A DNA stretch of 64,000 bases, from the NCBI RefSeq assembly GCF_030296015.1, contig NZ_AP027368.1, positions 4,016,839 through 4,080,838 on the forward strand. Reading direction: 5' to 3'. The notes under the pieces were generated by a model, which was not told where the DNA came from, did not search any database, and saw only the letters and a list, made by a program, of their open reading frames with translations. Shown here in pieces: positions 51,306 to 61,628 of the stretch; the stretch's first letter is position 1; each line of letters starts with the position of its first letter. Source of the DNA: Ferrimonas sp. YFM. Its GTDB lineage: Bacteria; Pseudomonadota; Gammaproteobacteria; Enterobacterales; Shewanellaceae. A program made the translations under genes and the position numbers.

Positions 51306-52664
51306 ATGTATGATAAGCACGGCCTTTTGACCGCTCCCATAGGCAGAGTTCTGCTGCGTATGAGCCTACCCAACCTCCTGGGTGTACTGAGCCTGCTGTT
51401 CTACCATCTGACCGACACCTTCTTCATCAGTCGCCTGGGCACCGAGCCCCTGGCGGCCATCTCCATGACCTTCCCGGTCACCCTGGTGGTCTCCTCCATC
51501 GCCCTGGGCATGGGCGCAGGCATGAGCGCCCATATGGGCCGGCTGCTGGGTCAGGGGGATCTGCCCCAGGCCAGGAGCTTCCTGACCCACGGTTTGTTGC
51601 TGGCAATGTTGATCGTGGTGGTGATCGCCCTGGCGGGTGCCCTGACCATCCGGCCGCTGTTTGCCCTGATGGGGGCCGAACCGGCGATGCTGGAGATGAT
51701 CTGCGACTACATGCTGGTGTGGTATCTGGGCATCGGCCTGCTGGTGCTGCCCATGGTGGGCAACCAGGCGCTGCGCGCCACCGGCAACACCCGCACCCCG
51801 GCGATTGTCACTGCCGTGGCCGCCCTGGTGAACGCGGTGCTCGATCCATTGTTTATCTTCGGCATCGGCCCCTTCCCGCGGATGGAGATGCAGGGCGCCG
51901 CCATCGCCACCGTGCTCTCCTGGCTGATCACCTTTGTCGTGGCCGCCTGGATGCTGGGATGGCGCTACCGCCTGATTGCCGCCCCCTGCCAACGCTTATT
52001 GGAGCACTGGCGGCGGTTGCTGCACATCGCCCGCCCCGCTGCAATCTCCAACCTGCTGAACCCCCTGGCCAACGGCCTGATCCTGGCGATTCTGGCCCGA
52101 ATCGACACCCAGGCGGTGGCCGCCTTCGGTGCAGGCACCCGAATCGAAGCCCTGATGCTGGTGGGGGTGACCGCCCTGTGCGGCTCGCTGATGCCCTTTA
52201 TCGCCCAGAACCTGGGCGCCGGTCAGTACCTGCGCGCCAAGGAAGCCCTGATGGGCAGTATCCGTTTCGTGATTGTGCTGCAACTGGGCTTATACCTGCT
52301 GATCTGGCCCTGGCTGGGCGAGATTGCGGCGATATTCAGTCAGGATCTGACGGTTCAGGGGTACCTCATCTGGTACCTGCAGGTGCTGCCTCTGGCCTAT
52401 GGCCCCCTGGGCGTGGTGATCCTGTTTGTCCTGGCCCTCAACGCCTATCACAGGCCGATGACCGCCCTCTCCCTGAATGCGGTGAGGCTGTTTCTGATGC
52501 TGATCCCCATGACCATGGTGGGCGCCTGGGCGTTCGGGGTGAAAGGGGCCTTTATCGGTGTCGCCATGGCCAACCTGATGATGGGTGCCGCCTGTTATCA
52601 CCTGGCCACCCGGGTGTGCGAACCCGACTCCCTCACCGAGGCGCACAGCTCGCCTCTGGACTGA
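51306..52664 (+). CDS. MATE-family multidrug/cation antiporter
   Basis: 452 aa from the ATG at 51306 with about twelve membrane helices in two halves (each with a MatE core: FYHLTDTFFISRLGTEPLAAIS; and AGTRIEALMLVGVTAL in the second). Longer upstream codons run into the groES promoter region and are not MATE-like. Exports drugs or metabolites with Na+ or H+; the substrate is unknown. A hairpin follows its stop. Confidence 0.88.
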   Translation: MYDKHGLLTAPIGRVLLRMSLPNLLGVLSLLFYHLTDTFFISRLGTEPLAAISMTFPVTLVVSSIALGMGAGMSAHMGRLLGQGDLPQARSFLTHGLLLAMLIVVVIALAGALTIRPLFALMGAEPAMLEMICDYMLVWYLGIGLLVLPMVGNQALRATGNTRTPAIVTAVAALVNAVLDPLFIFGIGPFPRMEMQGAAIATVLSWLITFVVAAWMLGWRYRLIAAPCQRLLEHWRRLLHIARPAAISNLLNPLANGLILAILARIDTQAVAAFGAGTRIEALMLVGVTALCGSLMPFIAQNLGAGQYLRAKEALMGSIRFVIVLQLGLYLLIWPWLGEIAAIFSQDLTVQGYLIWYLQVLPLAYGPLGVVILFVLALNAYHRPMTALSLNAVRLFLMLIPMTMVGAWAFGVKGAFIGVAMANLMMGAACYHLATRVCEPDSLTEAHSSPLD

Positions 52665-52676
52665 ACGTCAGGCATA

Positions 52677-52704
52677 GAAAAGCCGCCCCGAGGGGCGGCT
52701 CTGT
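52677..52704 (+). terminator. Hairpin after MATE gene
   Basis: AGCCGCCC (52681-52688) pairs with GGGCGGCT (52693-52700), loop CGAG. The T-run is poor, so termination may be partial. Confidence 0.55.
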
Positions 52705-52782
52705 CACATCGGATTCAAACGCTAACTCGAACCCTGGTGAACCCGGACAGTTGACCACAGAGGCGCAAGGCACTCAAGAACT

Positions 52783-53331
52783 TCAGTCATCCTTTCTCTC
52801 ATACTCGCCTTCGATGGTGGTGTTACCACCGCGATCCCGGTTGTCCTGACGCTCGAAAGGGCGCTGTTCACCGAACGGGGACTGCTGGTCGCCAAAGGGG
52901 GATTGCTGCTCATCGAAGGGGCGCTGTTGGTGGAACTGGGTGTGGAAGCCAAACCCCTGCTGCTGAGTGGCGATATGCACCTGGGCACGGCTCATCAGCC
53001 AGGTGGCCAGCTTGCGGCGGGTAAAGGGAGTCAGCACCAACAGGCCAAAGAGGTCGGTAACAAAACCCGGGGTCACCAGCAGTACGCCGGCCACCGCCAG
53101 CAACATGGCTTCCATGATCTGAGTTCCGGGCATCTCGCCCCGGGCCATGCGGTTACGCACCTCCATCATGGTGCTCAGCCCCTGGCTACGAACCAGGGAG
53201 GCCCCCAGGGCCGCGGTCAGCAGCACCAGCCCTATGGTGGGCCAGGCGCCCAGAGTGGTGCCGACCTGCACCAGGACGGAGATCTCGATGATCGGCATCA
53301 CCGCGAAGAGTAAAAAGAGATAGAAAACCAC
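52783..53331 (-). CDS. fxsA: FxsA membrane protein
   Basis: 182 aa, GTG start with GAGG just upstream. Three or four helices (FYLFLLFAVMPIIEISVLVQV; PTIGLVLLTAALGASLVRSQG; MEAMLLAVAGVLLVTPGFVTDLFGLL) are followed by a Gln/Phe/Arg-rich cytoplasmic tail with three QSPFG-like repeats. Overproduced E. coli FxsA relieves phage T7 exclusion by F. It lies near groESL as in other gammaproteobacteria. Confidence 0.92.
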   Translation of the reverse strand: MVFYLFLLFAVMPIIEISVLVQVGTTLGAWPTIGLVLLTAALGASLVRSQGLSTMMEVRNRMARGEMPGTQIMEAMLLAVAGVLLVTPGFVTDLFGLLVLTPFTRRKLATWLMSRAQVHIATQQQGFGFHTQFHQQRPFDEQQSPFGDQQSPFGEQRPFERQDNRDRGGNTTIEGEYERKDD

Positions 53332-53548
53332 ACCTGCCTCACAAATTCTGTCTGGTTAAGAAACTCAAATGGGGGTGACCCGGTCTATTTTCAAGTCAGC
53401 CTTCATGGGCTGTTACATTTATCGATGCAGCACCGGGATGGATCCAGTAAAGTAGCGGTCTCAATCGATACAGGCGGGTGTTGCCCGCAAGGGTTCGCCG
53501 ACGAGCGATTCGCCCCCCTACGGACATGATTGGAACAACACACAGACA

Positions 53549-55321
53549 ATGATGAAAAGACTTTTTGCCCTGGCCCTGATGCTCACCTTGAGCAGCACAG
53601 CCTTCGCCCAGTTCTCCTTTCTTAATCAGGAGCCTGAAGTTCTCCCGGTAGACCAGGCGTACCTGTTTAACTTCTATCAGCAGGACAACAAGCTGGAGCT
53701 GACCTGGGAGATGCCCGAGCAGGGATACTACCTCTACCAGGAGCGTTTCACGGTCAAGATCGAGGGCAACGCCAAGGTTGGCGACTTTGTCTACCCCGAA
53801 GCCACCTCTCACTTCGACGATTTTTTTGGTGAGCAGCCGGTCTACTTCGACCGGGTGACCCTGGCACTGCCCATTCTGGAAGCCGCAGACAACACCGAAC
53901 TGACCATCACCTACCAGGGGTGTCTGGACAAGGTGCTGTGCTATCCGCCCACCCGCCAGAAGGTGCTGCTCTCCGCGGTGGCTGCCAACGACGGTTTGAT
54001 TGCCACCCCGGCAGCGCCTGCCGCCACCCTGGGCACTGCGGCTACGGAGCAAGACAGCCTGGCGGCCCTGCTCTCCGGCGGCCATCTGGGCCTGGTGATT
54101 CTGACCTTCTTCGGCCTGGGGATTCTGCTGGCCTTCACCCCCTGTGTGTTCCCCATGTACCCCATTCTCACCGGCATCATCGCTGGCCAGGGGGAGAAAC
54201 TCTCCACCGGACGGGCCTTCGCCCTCTCCATGACCTATGTGCAGGGGATGGCGATCACCTACTCCGCCCTAGGCCTGGTGGTGGCGTCTGCCGGCCTGAA
54301 ATATCAGGCCGCCCTGCAGCATCCCGCCATTCTGATCGGCCTGGCCATCCTGTTTGTGGTGCTCTCCCTGTCCATGTTTGGGGTATACAACCTGCAACTG
54401 CCTGACTCCTGGCAGAACAAGCTGAACCAGGCGTCCAACTCCCAGAAAGGGGGCTCCTTCACCGGCGTACTAGTGATGGGCCTGATCTCCGGTCTGGTGG
54501 CCTCCCCCTGCACCACCGCCCCTCTGTCCGGCGCCCTCATCTACGTGGCCCAAAGTGGTGATCTGATGCTCGGTGGCCTGGCCCTGTACGCCCTGTCCAT
54601 GGGTATGGGCGCCCCACTGCTGCTGCTGGGCACCTCTGGTGGCAAACTGCTGCCCAGGGCCGGGGCCTGGATGGAGATCATCAAACACGTCTTCGGCTTC
54701 CTGCTGATCGCGGTGTCCATCGTGATGCTGACCCGCATCTGGAGCGGTCTGGTGGCAGACCTGATGTGGAGCCTGTGGGGCCTGGCCCTGGTGCTCTACC
54801 TGCTGAAAGAGAACCGCAATACCCGTCAGGGCATAGGTCAAAGCGCCCGTTACCTGGTACTGGGTGCCCTGATGATGGGCTCTCTCGGCTATGGTGGCTT
54901 CAGCGTGGGCTACGCCCTCTACAGCGACAAGATCGCCGAGGCCGGCGGCGCCCATCACGAGGTGGAGTTTATCCGGGTGAAGAGTCTGACGGATGTGGAG
55001 CGGGAAGTGGCCAAGGCCGCGGCCGCCGGCAAGCCGGTAATGCTGGATCTCTATGCGGACTGGTGTGTGGCCTGTAAGGAGTTCGAGGTTAAGACCTTCC
55101 CCAAACCTGAAGTGATGAAGCGCACCGATCAGATGGTGCTGCTGCAGGCAGACATGACCGCCAACGACGACCTGGATATCGAGATCCAGGAGCACTATCA
55201 GGTGCTGGGCCTGCCCACCATCCTGTTCTTCGATCGTCAGGGCAATGAGCTGAGCCGTCAGCGGGTCACCGGCTTTATGAACGCCACCCGCTTCGCCTCA
55301 CACCTGGACGGGGTACTGTAA
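53549..55321 (+). CDS. dsbD: Thiol:disulfide interchange protein DsbD
   Basis: 590 aa. Signal peptide, then the periplasmic alpha domain with its Cys pair (CLDKVLCYPPT), eight membrane helices with one Cys each in AFTPCVFPMYP and VASPCTTAPLSG, and the C-terminal thioredoxin domain with WCVACKEFE. Passes electrons from cytoplasmic thioredoxin to DsbC, DsbG and CcmG. All six redox Cys are present. Confidence 0.97.
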   Translation: MMKRLFALALMLTLSSTAFAQFSFLNQEPEVLPVDQAYLFNFYQQDNKLELTWEMPEQGYYLYQERFTVKIEGNAKVGDFVYPEATSHFDDFFGEQPVYFDRVTLALPILEAADNTELTITYQGCLDKVLCYPPTRQKVLLSAVAANDGLIATPAAPAATLGTAATEQDSLAALLSGGHLGLVILTFFGLGILLAFTPCVFPMYPILTGIIAGQGEKLSTGRAFALSMTYVQGMAITYSALGLVVASAGLKYQAALQHPAILIGLAILFVVLSLSMFGVYNLQLPDSWQNKLNQASNSQKGGSFTGVLVMGLISGLVASPCTTAPLSGALIYVAQSGDLMLGGLALYALSMGMGAPLLLLGTSGGKLLPRAGAWMEIIKHVFGFLLIAVSIVMLTRIWSGLVADLMWSLWGLALVLYLLKENRNTRQGIGQSARYLVLGALMMGSLGYGGFSVGYALYSDKIAEAGGAHHEVEFIRVKSLTDVEREVAKAAAAGKPVMLDLYADWCVACKEFEVKTFPKPEVMKRTDQMVLLQADMTANDDLDIEIQEHYQVLGLPTILFFDRQGNELSRQRVTGFMNATRFASHLDGVL

Positions 55322-55324
55322 CCA

Positions 55325-55417
55325 TTACCCCAACCACACCAGCGCCTGGGCCAACAACCCGGCGCTGGTGATCAGCGCCAACCCCATCCAAAGATAGCTC
55401 CATCTCAGTTTCAGCAT
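55325..55417 (-). CDS. Possible 30-aa single-span membrane microprotein
   Basis: ATG at 55415-55417, with GGAGGG six bases upstream (a strong ribosome-binding site), and TAA at 55325-55327. It would encode MLKLRWSYLWMG followed by a hydrophobic stretch (LALITSAGLLAQALVWLG), that is a basic N-terminus and one helix. It ends three bases from the dsbD stop on the opposite strand. I do not recognise it, and the call rests on the start site and the hydropathy. Confidence 0.42.
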   Translation of the reverse strand: MLKLRWSYLWMGLALITSAGLLAQALVWLG

Positions 55418-55444
55418 CACGCCCTCCCTCTGTGGATAATCAGA

Positions 55445-55552
55445 TTACCGCCACCGCCCCAAGGCGGCCGCGTACAGCGTTCTCTGATAGTTCTGACCAA
55501 GCCGTTCGTTAAAAGTGTCGTAAGAGTTTGTAAAGGTCTTGATAACGACCAC
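55445..55552 (-). CDS. Possible 35-aa ORF upstream of the membrane microprotein
   Basis: GTG-started frame (55550-55552) ending in ...RTLYAAALGRWR-stop; its stop is 27 bases before the next small start. Codon choice looks coding-like (VVIKTFTNSYDTFNERLG), but there is no ribosome-binding site. It may instead be the end of a longer frame with an unclear start. Low confidence. Confidence 0.22.
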   Translation of the reverse strand: MVVIKTFTNSYDTFNERLGQNYQRTLYAAALGRWR

Positions 55553-55597
55553 TTGAATGGCGGTCTCTGCGAAGCCCGGCAAAAGGGGCCAGTACGC

Positions 55598-55627
55598 AAA
55601 AAGCCCCACATTCCGATGCGGGGCTTT
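55598..55627 (-). terminator. Terminator after Lon N-domain gene
   Basis: On the minus strand AAAGCCCCGCAT pairs with ATGTGGGGCTTT around CGGA, with one G:T pair, followed by TT. Just past the stop of the gene at 55660. Confidence 0.72.
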
Positions 55628-55659
55628 CTCTGACGACCGGTGTGAATATCTGGTTTCGG

Positions 55660-56241
55660 TCAGGCCAGATTCTCCGGCTGAATAATGAGTGACAGGATAA
55701 ATCTCAAGGTACGGGTGCAATCCGGTGCCCGGAGCAGCTCCTGGGTGTCCTGCTCCAGCAAGGGCAATATCTCCAGCCAACGCTGACCCACCCAGCAGGC
55801 GTCCTCCAGTTGGCACTCCCCGTAGAGCTCGCCCAGTTCAGGGCGGACCTCAAACAGGCGCTCCAGGGCTTCGCCGAGCAGTTCAAACCTCGCGGGCATC
55901 GGCAGTGAGGGCCAGTTGTTCATCACCAGGCCCTGGCCCATCCATACCCCGTCGGCTTCGGCCCAGGCCTCAGACACCTTGAACCGGCGACAGCCTTCGA
56001 CGATCAGGCTGAGGCAACCGTCTTCCAGCTGGTGAAAATCGATGATATTAACGACGGCCGCGATGGGGTAACAGGGCAGTTCATCGTCCTCCCGCTGGAC
56101 GCAAACCACCAGAGGCAACTGATTGTGATAATGCTCGGCCACCACCCGGTGTTGACCAGGGGTCACCATGCGAAGCTCTTTGCGCCCCTGCGGCAGCACC
56201 GGGCTGTCGATGGGCAGCAGGGCGACGGTCATTCTGTGCAT
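55660..56241 (-). CDS. Lon substrate-binding-domain protein (stand-alone LON N-domain)
   Basis: 193 aa, with GGGAGG five bases before the ATG. It consists only of a LON N-domain (PUA-like beta domain about 1-115: VALLPIDSPVLPQGRKELRMVTPGQ...YPIAAVVNIIDFHQLEDGCLSLIVEGCRRFKV) plus a helical bundle ending LRFILSLIIQPE. There is no ATPase or protease domain. Function of these stand-alone proteins is not known. Confidence 0.84.
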   Translation of the reverse strand: MHRMTVALLPIDSPVLPQGRKELRMVTPGQHRVVAEHYHNQLPLVVCVQREDDELPCYPIAAVVNIIDFHQLEDGCLSLIVEGCRRFKVSEAWAEADGVWMGQGLVMNNWPSLPMPARFELLGEALERLFEVRPELGELYGECQLEDACWVGQRWLEILPLLEQDTQELLRAPDCTRTLRFILSLIIQPENLA

Positions 56242-56365
56242 ACACCCTCCCAGCCGGAGTTGTCACCCGTCTCAACTGAGGTTTGCATATGCTGCGATCA
56301 CCTCTGAATCTGCGGGCTTTCCACTAGTTTAGACCCAGATTCAGCGGTGGGGGTTCATTTGTTGA

Positions 56366-56566
56366 TCAGGCAGCCAGGGGGGCGGCTTGAGCCCTGCGCT
56401 GCTCCAGCCGCTTCCACACCTTGTCGTGGAAATAGAAGGCAACGGTGTTCACCAGAGGCTCAATCACCGCCACGGCGCCGCCGATGGCCCAGCTGCCGGT
56501 TAACAGATACACCAGAACGAAGGCGATGGAAAAATGCATGATGGCAAAGGTCAGAGTCTTCAACAT
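56366..56566 (-). CDS. DUF2061 small membrane protein, probably iron-regulated
   Basis: 66 aa with two helices (FAIMHFSIAFVLVYLLTGS and GGAVAVIEPLVNTVAFYFHD) and the DUF2061 phrase EPLVNTVAYFFHEKVW. A strong Fur box lies 31 bases before the ATG, over the likely promoter. The role is unknown; iron control is inferred from the operator. Confidence 0.85.
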   Translation of the reverse strand: MLKTLTFAIMHFSIAFVLVYLLTGSWAIGGAVAVIEPLVNTVAFYFHDKVWKRLEQRRAQAAPLAA

Positions 56567-56596
56567 TGGGGTATCTCCGTATTGGATTTGATTTAA

Positions 56597-56611
56597 TGAT
56601 AATAGTTATCA
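56597..56611. promoter_or_regulatory. Fur box
   Basis: TGATAATAGTTATCA is a 7-1-7 palindrome with one mismatch from TGATAATNATTATCA, flanked by AA and TT. It lies between the DUF2061 gene start (56566) and the patatin stop (56643), so DUF2061 is the target. Confidence 0.8.
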
Positions 56612-56642
56612 TTTACAACAAAAGCCAATAATTGCGAATGCC

Positions 56643-57686
56643 CTAATCGATCGCCTCAATATCCAGGGGATGCTCCCCCCTCACCATCGCCTCAAACGCC
56701 TGAGCCAACTGCTCTCCGGCCTCGGCCACCTGATGCCAGCGCTGCTGTCGCTCATCGGTAGGCAGGGCCTTAAAATCATTACGATCCGGAATCTTTGCTC
56801 CCGGCAGGCTGGCGATGAACTCCTCGGAGGGCACCAGCATCACGACTTTGTCGAAGTTGTCACCGGCCCGGCGGCCCTTGAGTGATTTGTCGAACCAGCC
56901 CGGCAGCGCATAGGGGTGAAAGTGGGGATAAAGCACCAGCCCGCCTCGCCTGAGTACCGGCAGGTCCAGGTGGTAATCGGTGAGGCCACCGTCCATGTAG
57001 CGACCGGCGGAGGCGCCCTGGATATCCACTTCCCCGGGTGACAGCAGAGGGATGCTGCCGGTGGCCAGCAGCACAGCCTCCATATTCTCCTCGGTCAGCG
57101 CACCGTGGTGGGTCACCAGCTCCCCAGGATCGTAAAACCCCTGATGCTCGGCAGAAAACAGCCAGCGCTCCCACTGATGCTGAATCAGGGGGCGACTGAC
57201 CAGATTGAGCCCCGCCGTTAACGCCAGGCTGACCCCCTGCAGCAGAGGTCGGCGGGTACGCTGCCCTTTCCAACGACAGGCAATTAGGTTCAGCACCCGG
57301 TTGGGCTGCTGCAGCAGGGCCCCATAGCCCTGCTCCCCGGCCAGGGCACGCATGATGGTAACGCAGTTATTTCTCACCACCTCTTCGGTGGGGCGAGTCT
57401 CATACACCTGGCCTATGTAGGCATGCTGCAGGCGCCGGTGAGCCTGATCCGCATCGGGGTGGCACAGGGCCGCGCAACGCCAGCCGCCGGAGGAGGTCCC
57501 CAGCAGCTGCATCTTCTGATCCCTTGGGATCCAACGTGTCATCAGGGCCCGGTCCAGGCCGGCCATGGGCAACCATTTCGGGCCTCCGGATGCCGCGATA
57601 AATCGATCGAACAGTGCAGTTTCCCAACCATGTTCAGAGAGTTGCCGCCGGGCTTCGGCCCCGGCCAGTATGCGAAGTGGAGTCAA
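56643..57686 (-). CDS. Patatin-like phospholipase
   Basis: 347 aa. The catalytic dyad is Ser65 in LGTSSGGW (GxSxG) and the Asp of YMDGGLTD (about 231); the oxyanion loop is ASGGPKW (about 32-38). No signal peptide; the fold is the bacterial patatin type. The start is TTG; no ATG is available in frame nearby, and AGGAT lies upstream. Hydrolyses acyl lipids; target unknown. Confidence 0.84.
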   Translation of the reverse strand: MTPLRILAGAEARRQLSEHGWETALFDRFIAASGGPKWLPMAGLDRALMTRWIPRDQKMQLLGTSSGGWRCAALCHPDADQAHRRLQHAYIGQVYETRPTEEVVRNNCVTIMRALAGEQGYGALLQQPNRVLNLIACRWKGQRTRRPLLQGVSLALTAGLNLVSRPLIQHQWERWLFSAEHQGFYDPGELVTHHGALTEENMEAVLLATGSIPLLSPGEVDIQGASAGRYMDGGLTDYHLDLPVLRRGGLVLYPHFHPYALPGWFDKSLKGRRAGDNFDKVVMLVPSEEFIASLPGAKIPDRNDFKALPTDERQQRWHQVAEAGEQLAQAFEAMVRGEHPLDIEAID

Positions 57687-58085
57687 TATGAGGATCCTGT
57701 TAGCCCTGTGGTGGGCGCGACTGTGCCCAGCTCATTGGGGATAGAAAATATCAGAAGTTGTTAAAATTTAGAACAATGTGGCCTTTTACCCTGCTGAGCT
57801 TCCGGCCAGCACCAGACTCTCAGATACCGAGACGATTCTGCCCTGTATCAGGGGCCAAAGTCAGCAGCTTTCACCTCCCGCACCGCCTTGGAGCCGAACA
57901 AAGTCGGGCAGGAGTTCACTTTCTGGTAACAAAATGGTAAAACGTGATCCATGTCGCAGTTCGGGCCCACACAACAATCACAAGGCCCGGTTCCGGTCTG
58001 GCAGGACAGCCACCGGAGCGCGACACGGGGCGCCCCGGCTGTCACGGGGCACCACTCGCGCAGTAATGAAGGAAGGAGTATCTGT
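57687..58085. other. Non-coding region before DUF2057 gene
   Basis: Four hundred bases without a credible gene: the frames here lack ribosome-binding sites and family-like composition. It holds the divergent promoters of the patatin and DUF2057 genes, and a CRP-like site at 57943-57958. Confidence 0.6.
57943..57958. promoter_or_regulatory. Possible CRP site upstream of DUF2057 gene
   Basis: CGTGATCCATGTCGCA has two mismatches to TGTGA-N6-TCACA, about 130 bases before the ATG. Weaker than the site at 46393. Confidence 0.3.
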
Positions 58086-58505
58086 ATGCGCTTACGCTCT
58101 CTGGCCACCCTGGCCGCCACTCTGCTACTGACCGCCACCGCATCCGCCAGCACACTGCAACTGCCCAAGGGCTTCTACGCCACCAATGTGAACGGCCAAC
58201 AGGTGTCCGCCTTTGACTCCAGCCTGGATCTGGGACAGGGCAAGCAGGTCGTCACCCTGAGATACGCCAACCCCCATAGGATTCATCCTGAGCACCATGA
58301 AATGGTGGTCTCTGGCCCCATCTACGTGGTCTTTGACGCCGACGGCAACACCGACTATCAGCTCAGTGCCGATCTGCCCATGGCTCTGAACCAGGCGAAA
58401 TCCTACGCCCGCAACCCCAAGTTCGACCTGACATCCGATGGCCTGGTCATCGCCCATCAGGCCTACCTGGGCCAGGGTGCCATTGCCCGGCTGCTGACCG
58501 ATTGA
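58086..58505 (+). CDS. Short DUF2057 (YccT-like) exported protein
   Basis: 139 aa from the ATG at 58086 with AAGGAG eight bases upstream. Signal peptide ends ASA-STL. The domain opens LQLPKGFYATNVNGQQVSAF and continues VTLRYANPHRIHPEHHEMVVSGPIYVVFDADG, matching DUF2057. Family members are usually about 200-220 aa, so this copy is about a third shorter, lacking the C-terminal part. It has a clean stop and no frameshift signs. Confidence 0.75.
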   Translation: MRLRSLATLAATLLLTATASASTLQLPKGFYATNVNGQQVSAFDSSLDLGQGKQVVTLRYANPHRIHPEHHEMVVSGPIYVVFDADGNTDYQLSADLPMALNQAKSYARNPKFDLTSDGLVIAHQAYLGQGAIARLLTD

Positions 58506-58604
58506 TGCCACAGGGCGGCCCAACCGGGCCGCCTCGCCTCACTCAAAGCTGAATCTCACAGGGTGGGGCTGATATACTCTCTGTTTTCCCTGCGGTAGTT
58601 CGCC

Positions 58605-59024
58605 ATGCTGACCCTGTCCAATCGTCTCACCATTCCCGCCTCCGAACTGGAGTTCCAGGCGATCCGCGCCTCGGGCCCGGGGGGACAGAACGTCAACAAG
58701 GTCTCCACGGCCATCCAGCTGATCTTCGACTATCGCCGCTCCCCTACCCTCCCCGACCACTATAAAGAGGGGCTGGACAGGCTCTCCCACCCCAACATCA
58801 CCCCCGGGGGCAAAATTCTCATCAAGGCGCAGCAATTTCGCAGCCAGGAGATGAATCGCCAGGACGCCCTGGACCGCTTACAGGCCCTGCTGAAGAAAGC
58901 CGCCTTTCGTCCCAAGACCCGTCACGCCACCAAACCCACCAAGGCCAGCGTCCGTCGCCGACTGGACGGCAAAAGCCGCCAGAGTCAGCGCAAGCAGATG
59001 AGGCGCTCACCTCCGAAAGAGTAA
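58605..59024 (+). CDS. arfB: Alternative ribosome-rescue factor ArfB (YaeJ)
   Basis: 139 aa with the GGQ motif at 26-28 (ASGPGGQNVNKVSTAI) that hydrolyses peptidyl-tRNA, and the basic tail (KSRQSQRKQMRRSPPK) that enters the empty mRNA channel. It lacks the codon-recognition domains of RF1/RF2. Frees non-stop ribosomes. Confidence 0.95.
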   Translation: MLTLSNRLTIPASELEFQAIRASGPGGQNVNKVSTAIQLIFDYRRSPTLPDHYKEGLDRLSHPNITPGGKILIKAQQFRSQEMNRQDALDRLQALLKKAAFRPKTRHATKPTKASVRRRLDGKSRQSQRKQMRRSPPKE

Positions 59025-59265
59025 ACCAGCGCGGCGTTTGGCCTTTTTGCGGATTATCGGTCAATTCTCCTTCAACCTGGAGGTCCCGCCGTCGCTATTA
59101 ACACTGTGGGCAACACACGTGATTAGACCAGTAAAATGCTGCCATTTTCGTTGATGTAGTTATAATGGCTGTCACTGGAATTCAAGGGTGTGAAACTGTG
59201 GCGAATTTTGGTGTCTAACGATTTACACTGAATATGCACACACGTTCGCAGAGGATAGGCGCAAA

Positions 59266-59727
59266 ATGTCGAAGCAAAAGCGAATCTTGCTGGTCAATGG
59301 TCCCAACCTGAACATGCTGGGACGGCGCGAACCAGGCCATTACGGCTCGATGACCCTGGATGAGATCGTTACTGGTCTGACCAAAGTCGCCGAAGATCAT
59401 CAGGTTAGCCTTAGCCATATCCAGAGCAACTCCGAAGCTGAACTGATCGATGCCATCCACGCCAGTGACGTGGATTTCATCATCATCAATCCCGCCGCTT
59501 TTACCCACACCAGTGTGGCCTTGCGGGACGCCATTCTGTCGGTTTCCACCCCCTTTATTGAAGTACATCTGTCAAATGTCCACGCCCGGGAGCCTTTCAG
59601 GCACCACTCCTATTTTTCCGATGTAGCGGTAGGAGTTGTTTGCGGTCTGGGCGCGGACGGATACCAATTTGCACTGCAAAGTGCGGTTAATTACTTGAAT
59701 CGTGCGGACGAGTACGAGCGCAGCTGA
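59266..59727 (+). CDS. aroQ: 3-dehydroquinate dehydratase, type II
   Basis: 153 aa. Catalytic Tyr26 in [11 protein letters not shown], the lid Arg21, the Asn in [17 protein letters not shown] and the His in [18 protein letters not shown]. Third step of the shikimate pathway. Stands 14 bases before accB, as commonly seen. Confidence 0.97.
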   Translation: MSKQKRILLVNGPNLNMLGRREPGHYGSMTLDEIVTGLTKVAEDHQVSLSHIQSNSEAELIDAIHASDVDFIIINPAAFTHTSVALRDAILSVSTPFIEVHLSNVHAREPFRHHSYFSDVAVGVVCGLGADGYQFALQSAVNYLNRADEYERS

Positions 59728-59741
59728 ATAAGAGAACCACT

Positions 59742-60206
59742 ATGGATATTCGCAAAATCAAGAAACTGATCGAACTGGTACAGGAATCTGGCATCGCCGA
59801 GCTGGAGATCGCCGAAGGGGAAGAGTCCGTACGCATCAGCCGCACCGGCAACGCGCCTGTGGCCGCTTCCTACACTGTCGCTGAGGCCCCAATGGTCGCA
59901 GCCCCTGCACCTGTGGCTGCCGCTGCAGCACCTGCGGCCGCCCCTGCTGCCGAAGCGGCTCCTGCCATCTCCGGTCACGCAGTGAAGTCTCCCATGGTAG
60001 GCACCTTCTACCGTTCCCCAAGCCCGGCGGCCAAGCCCTTCGTTGAAGTGGGCGACACCGTGGCTGTGGGTGACACCCTGTGCATCATCGAAGCGATGAA
60101 GATGATGAACCAGATCGAAGCCGACAAGGCCGGTGTGGTTAAGCAGATCCTGGTGGAAAACGGCGATTCCATTGAGTTCGACGAGCCGCTGTTCATCATC
60201 GAGTAA
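59742..60206 (+). CDS. accB: Biotin carboxyl carrier protein of acetyl-CoA carboxylase
   Basis: 154 aa. An N-terminal helical part, an Ala/Pro-rich flexible linker (about 47-76) and the biotinyl domain (about 80-154), with the biotin site Lys120 in EAMKMMN. Carries CO2 in fatty-acid synthesis. The accB-accC operon is complete here. Confidence 0.98.
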   Translation: MDIRKIKKLIELVQESGIAELEIAEGEESVRISRTGNAPVAASYTVAEAPMVAAPAPVAAAAAPAAAPAAEAAPAISGHAVKSPMVGTFYRSPSPAAKPFVEVGDTVAVGDTLCIIEAMKMMNQIEADKAGVVKQILVENGDSIEFDEPLFIIE

Positions 60207-60216
60207 GGAAGTCACT

Positions 60217-61566
<1,350 letters not shown>

Positions 61567-61582
61567 GTGGCCACGGCTCAAT

Positions 61583-61613
61583 GAAAAAGAGGACCTCAGG
61601 GTCCTCTTTTTTG
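61583..61613. terminator. Bidirectional terminator (accC / chemoreceptor)
   Basis: AAAAGAGGACC (61584-61594) pairs with GGTCCTCTTTT (61599-61609), loop TCAG, with A and T runs on the flanks. Confidence 0.85.
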
Positions 61614-61628
61614 TGCCTGGGCGGCGAG

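Noticed and set aside
57758-58168. Short frames on both strands upstream of the DUF2057 gene
   Set aside because: No ribosome-binding sites, no family-like sequence; better explained as promoter region.
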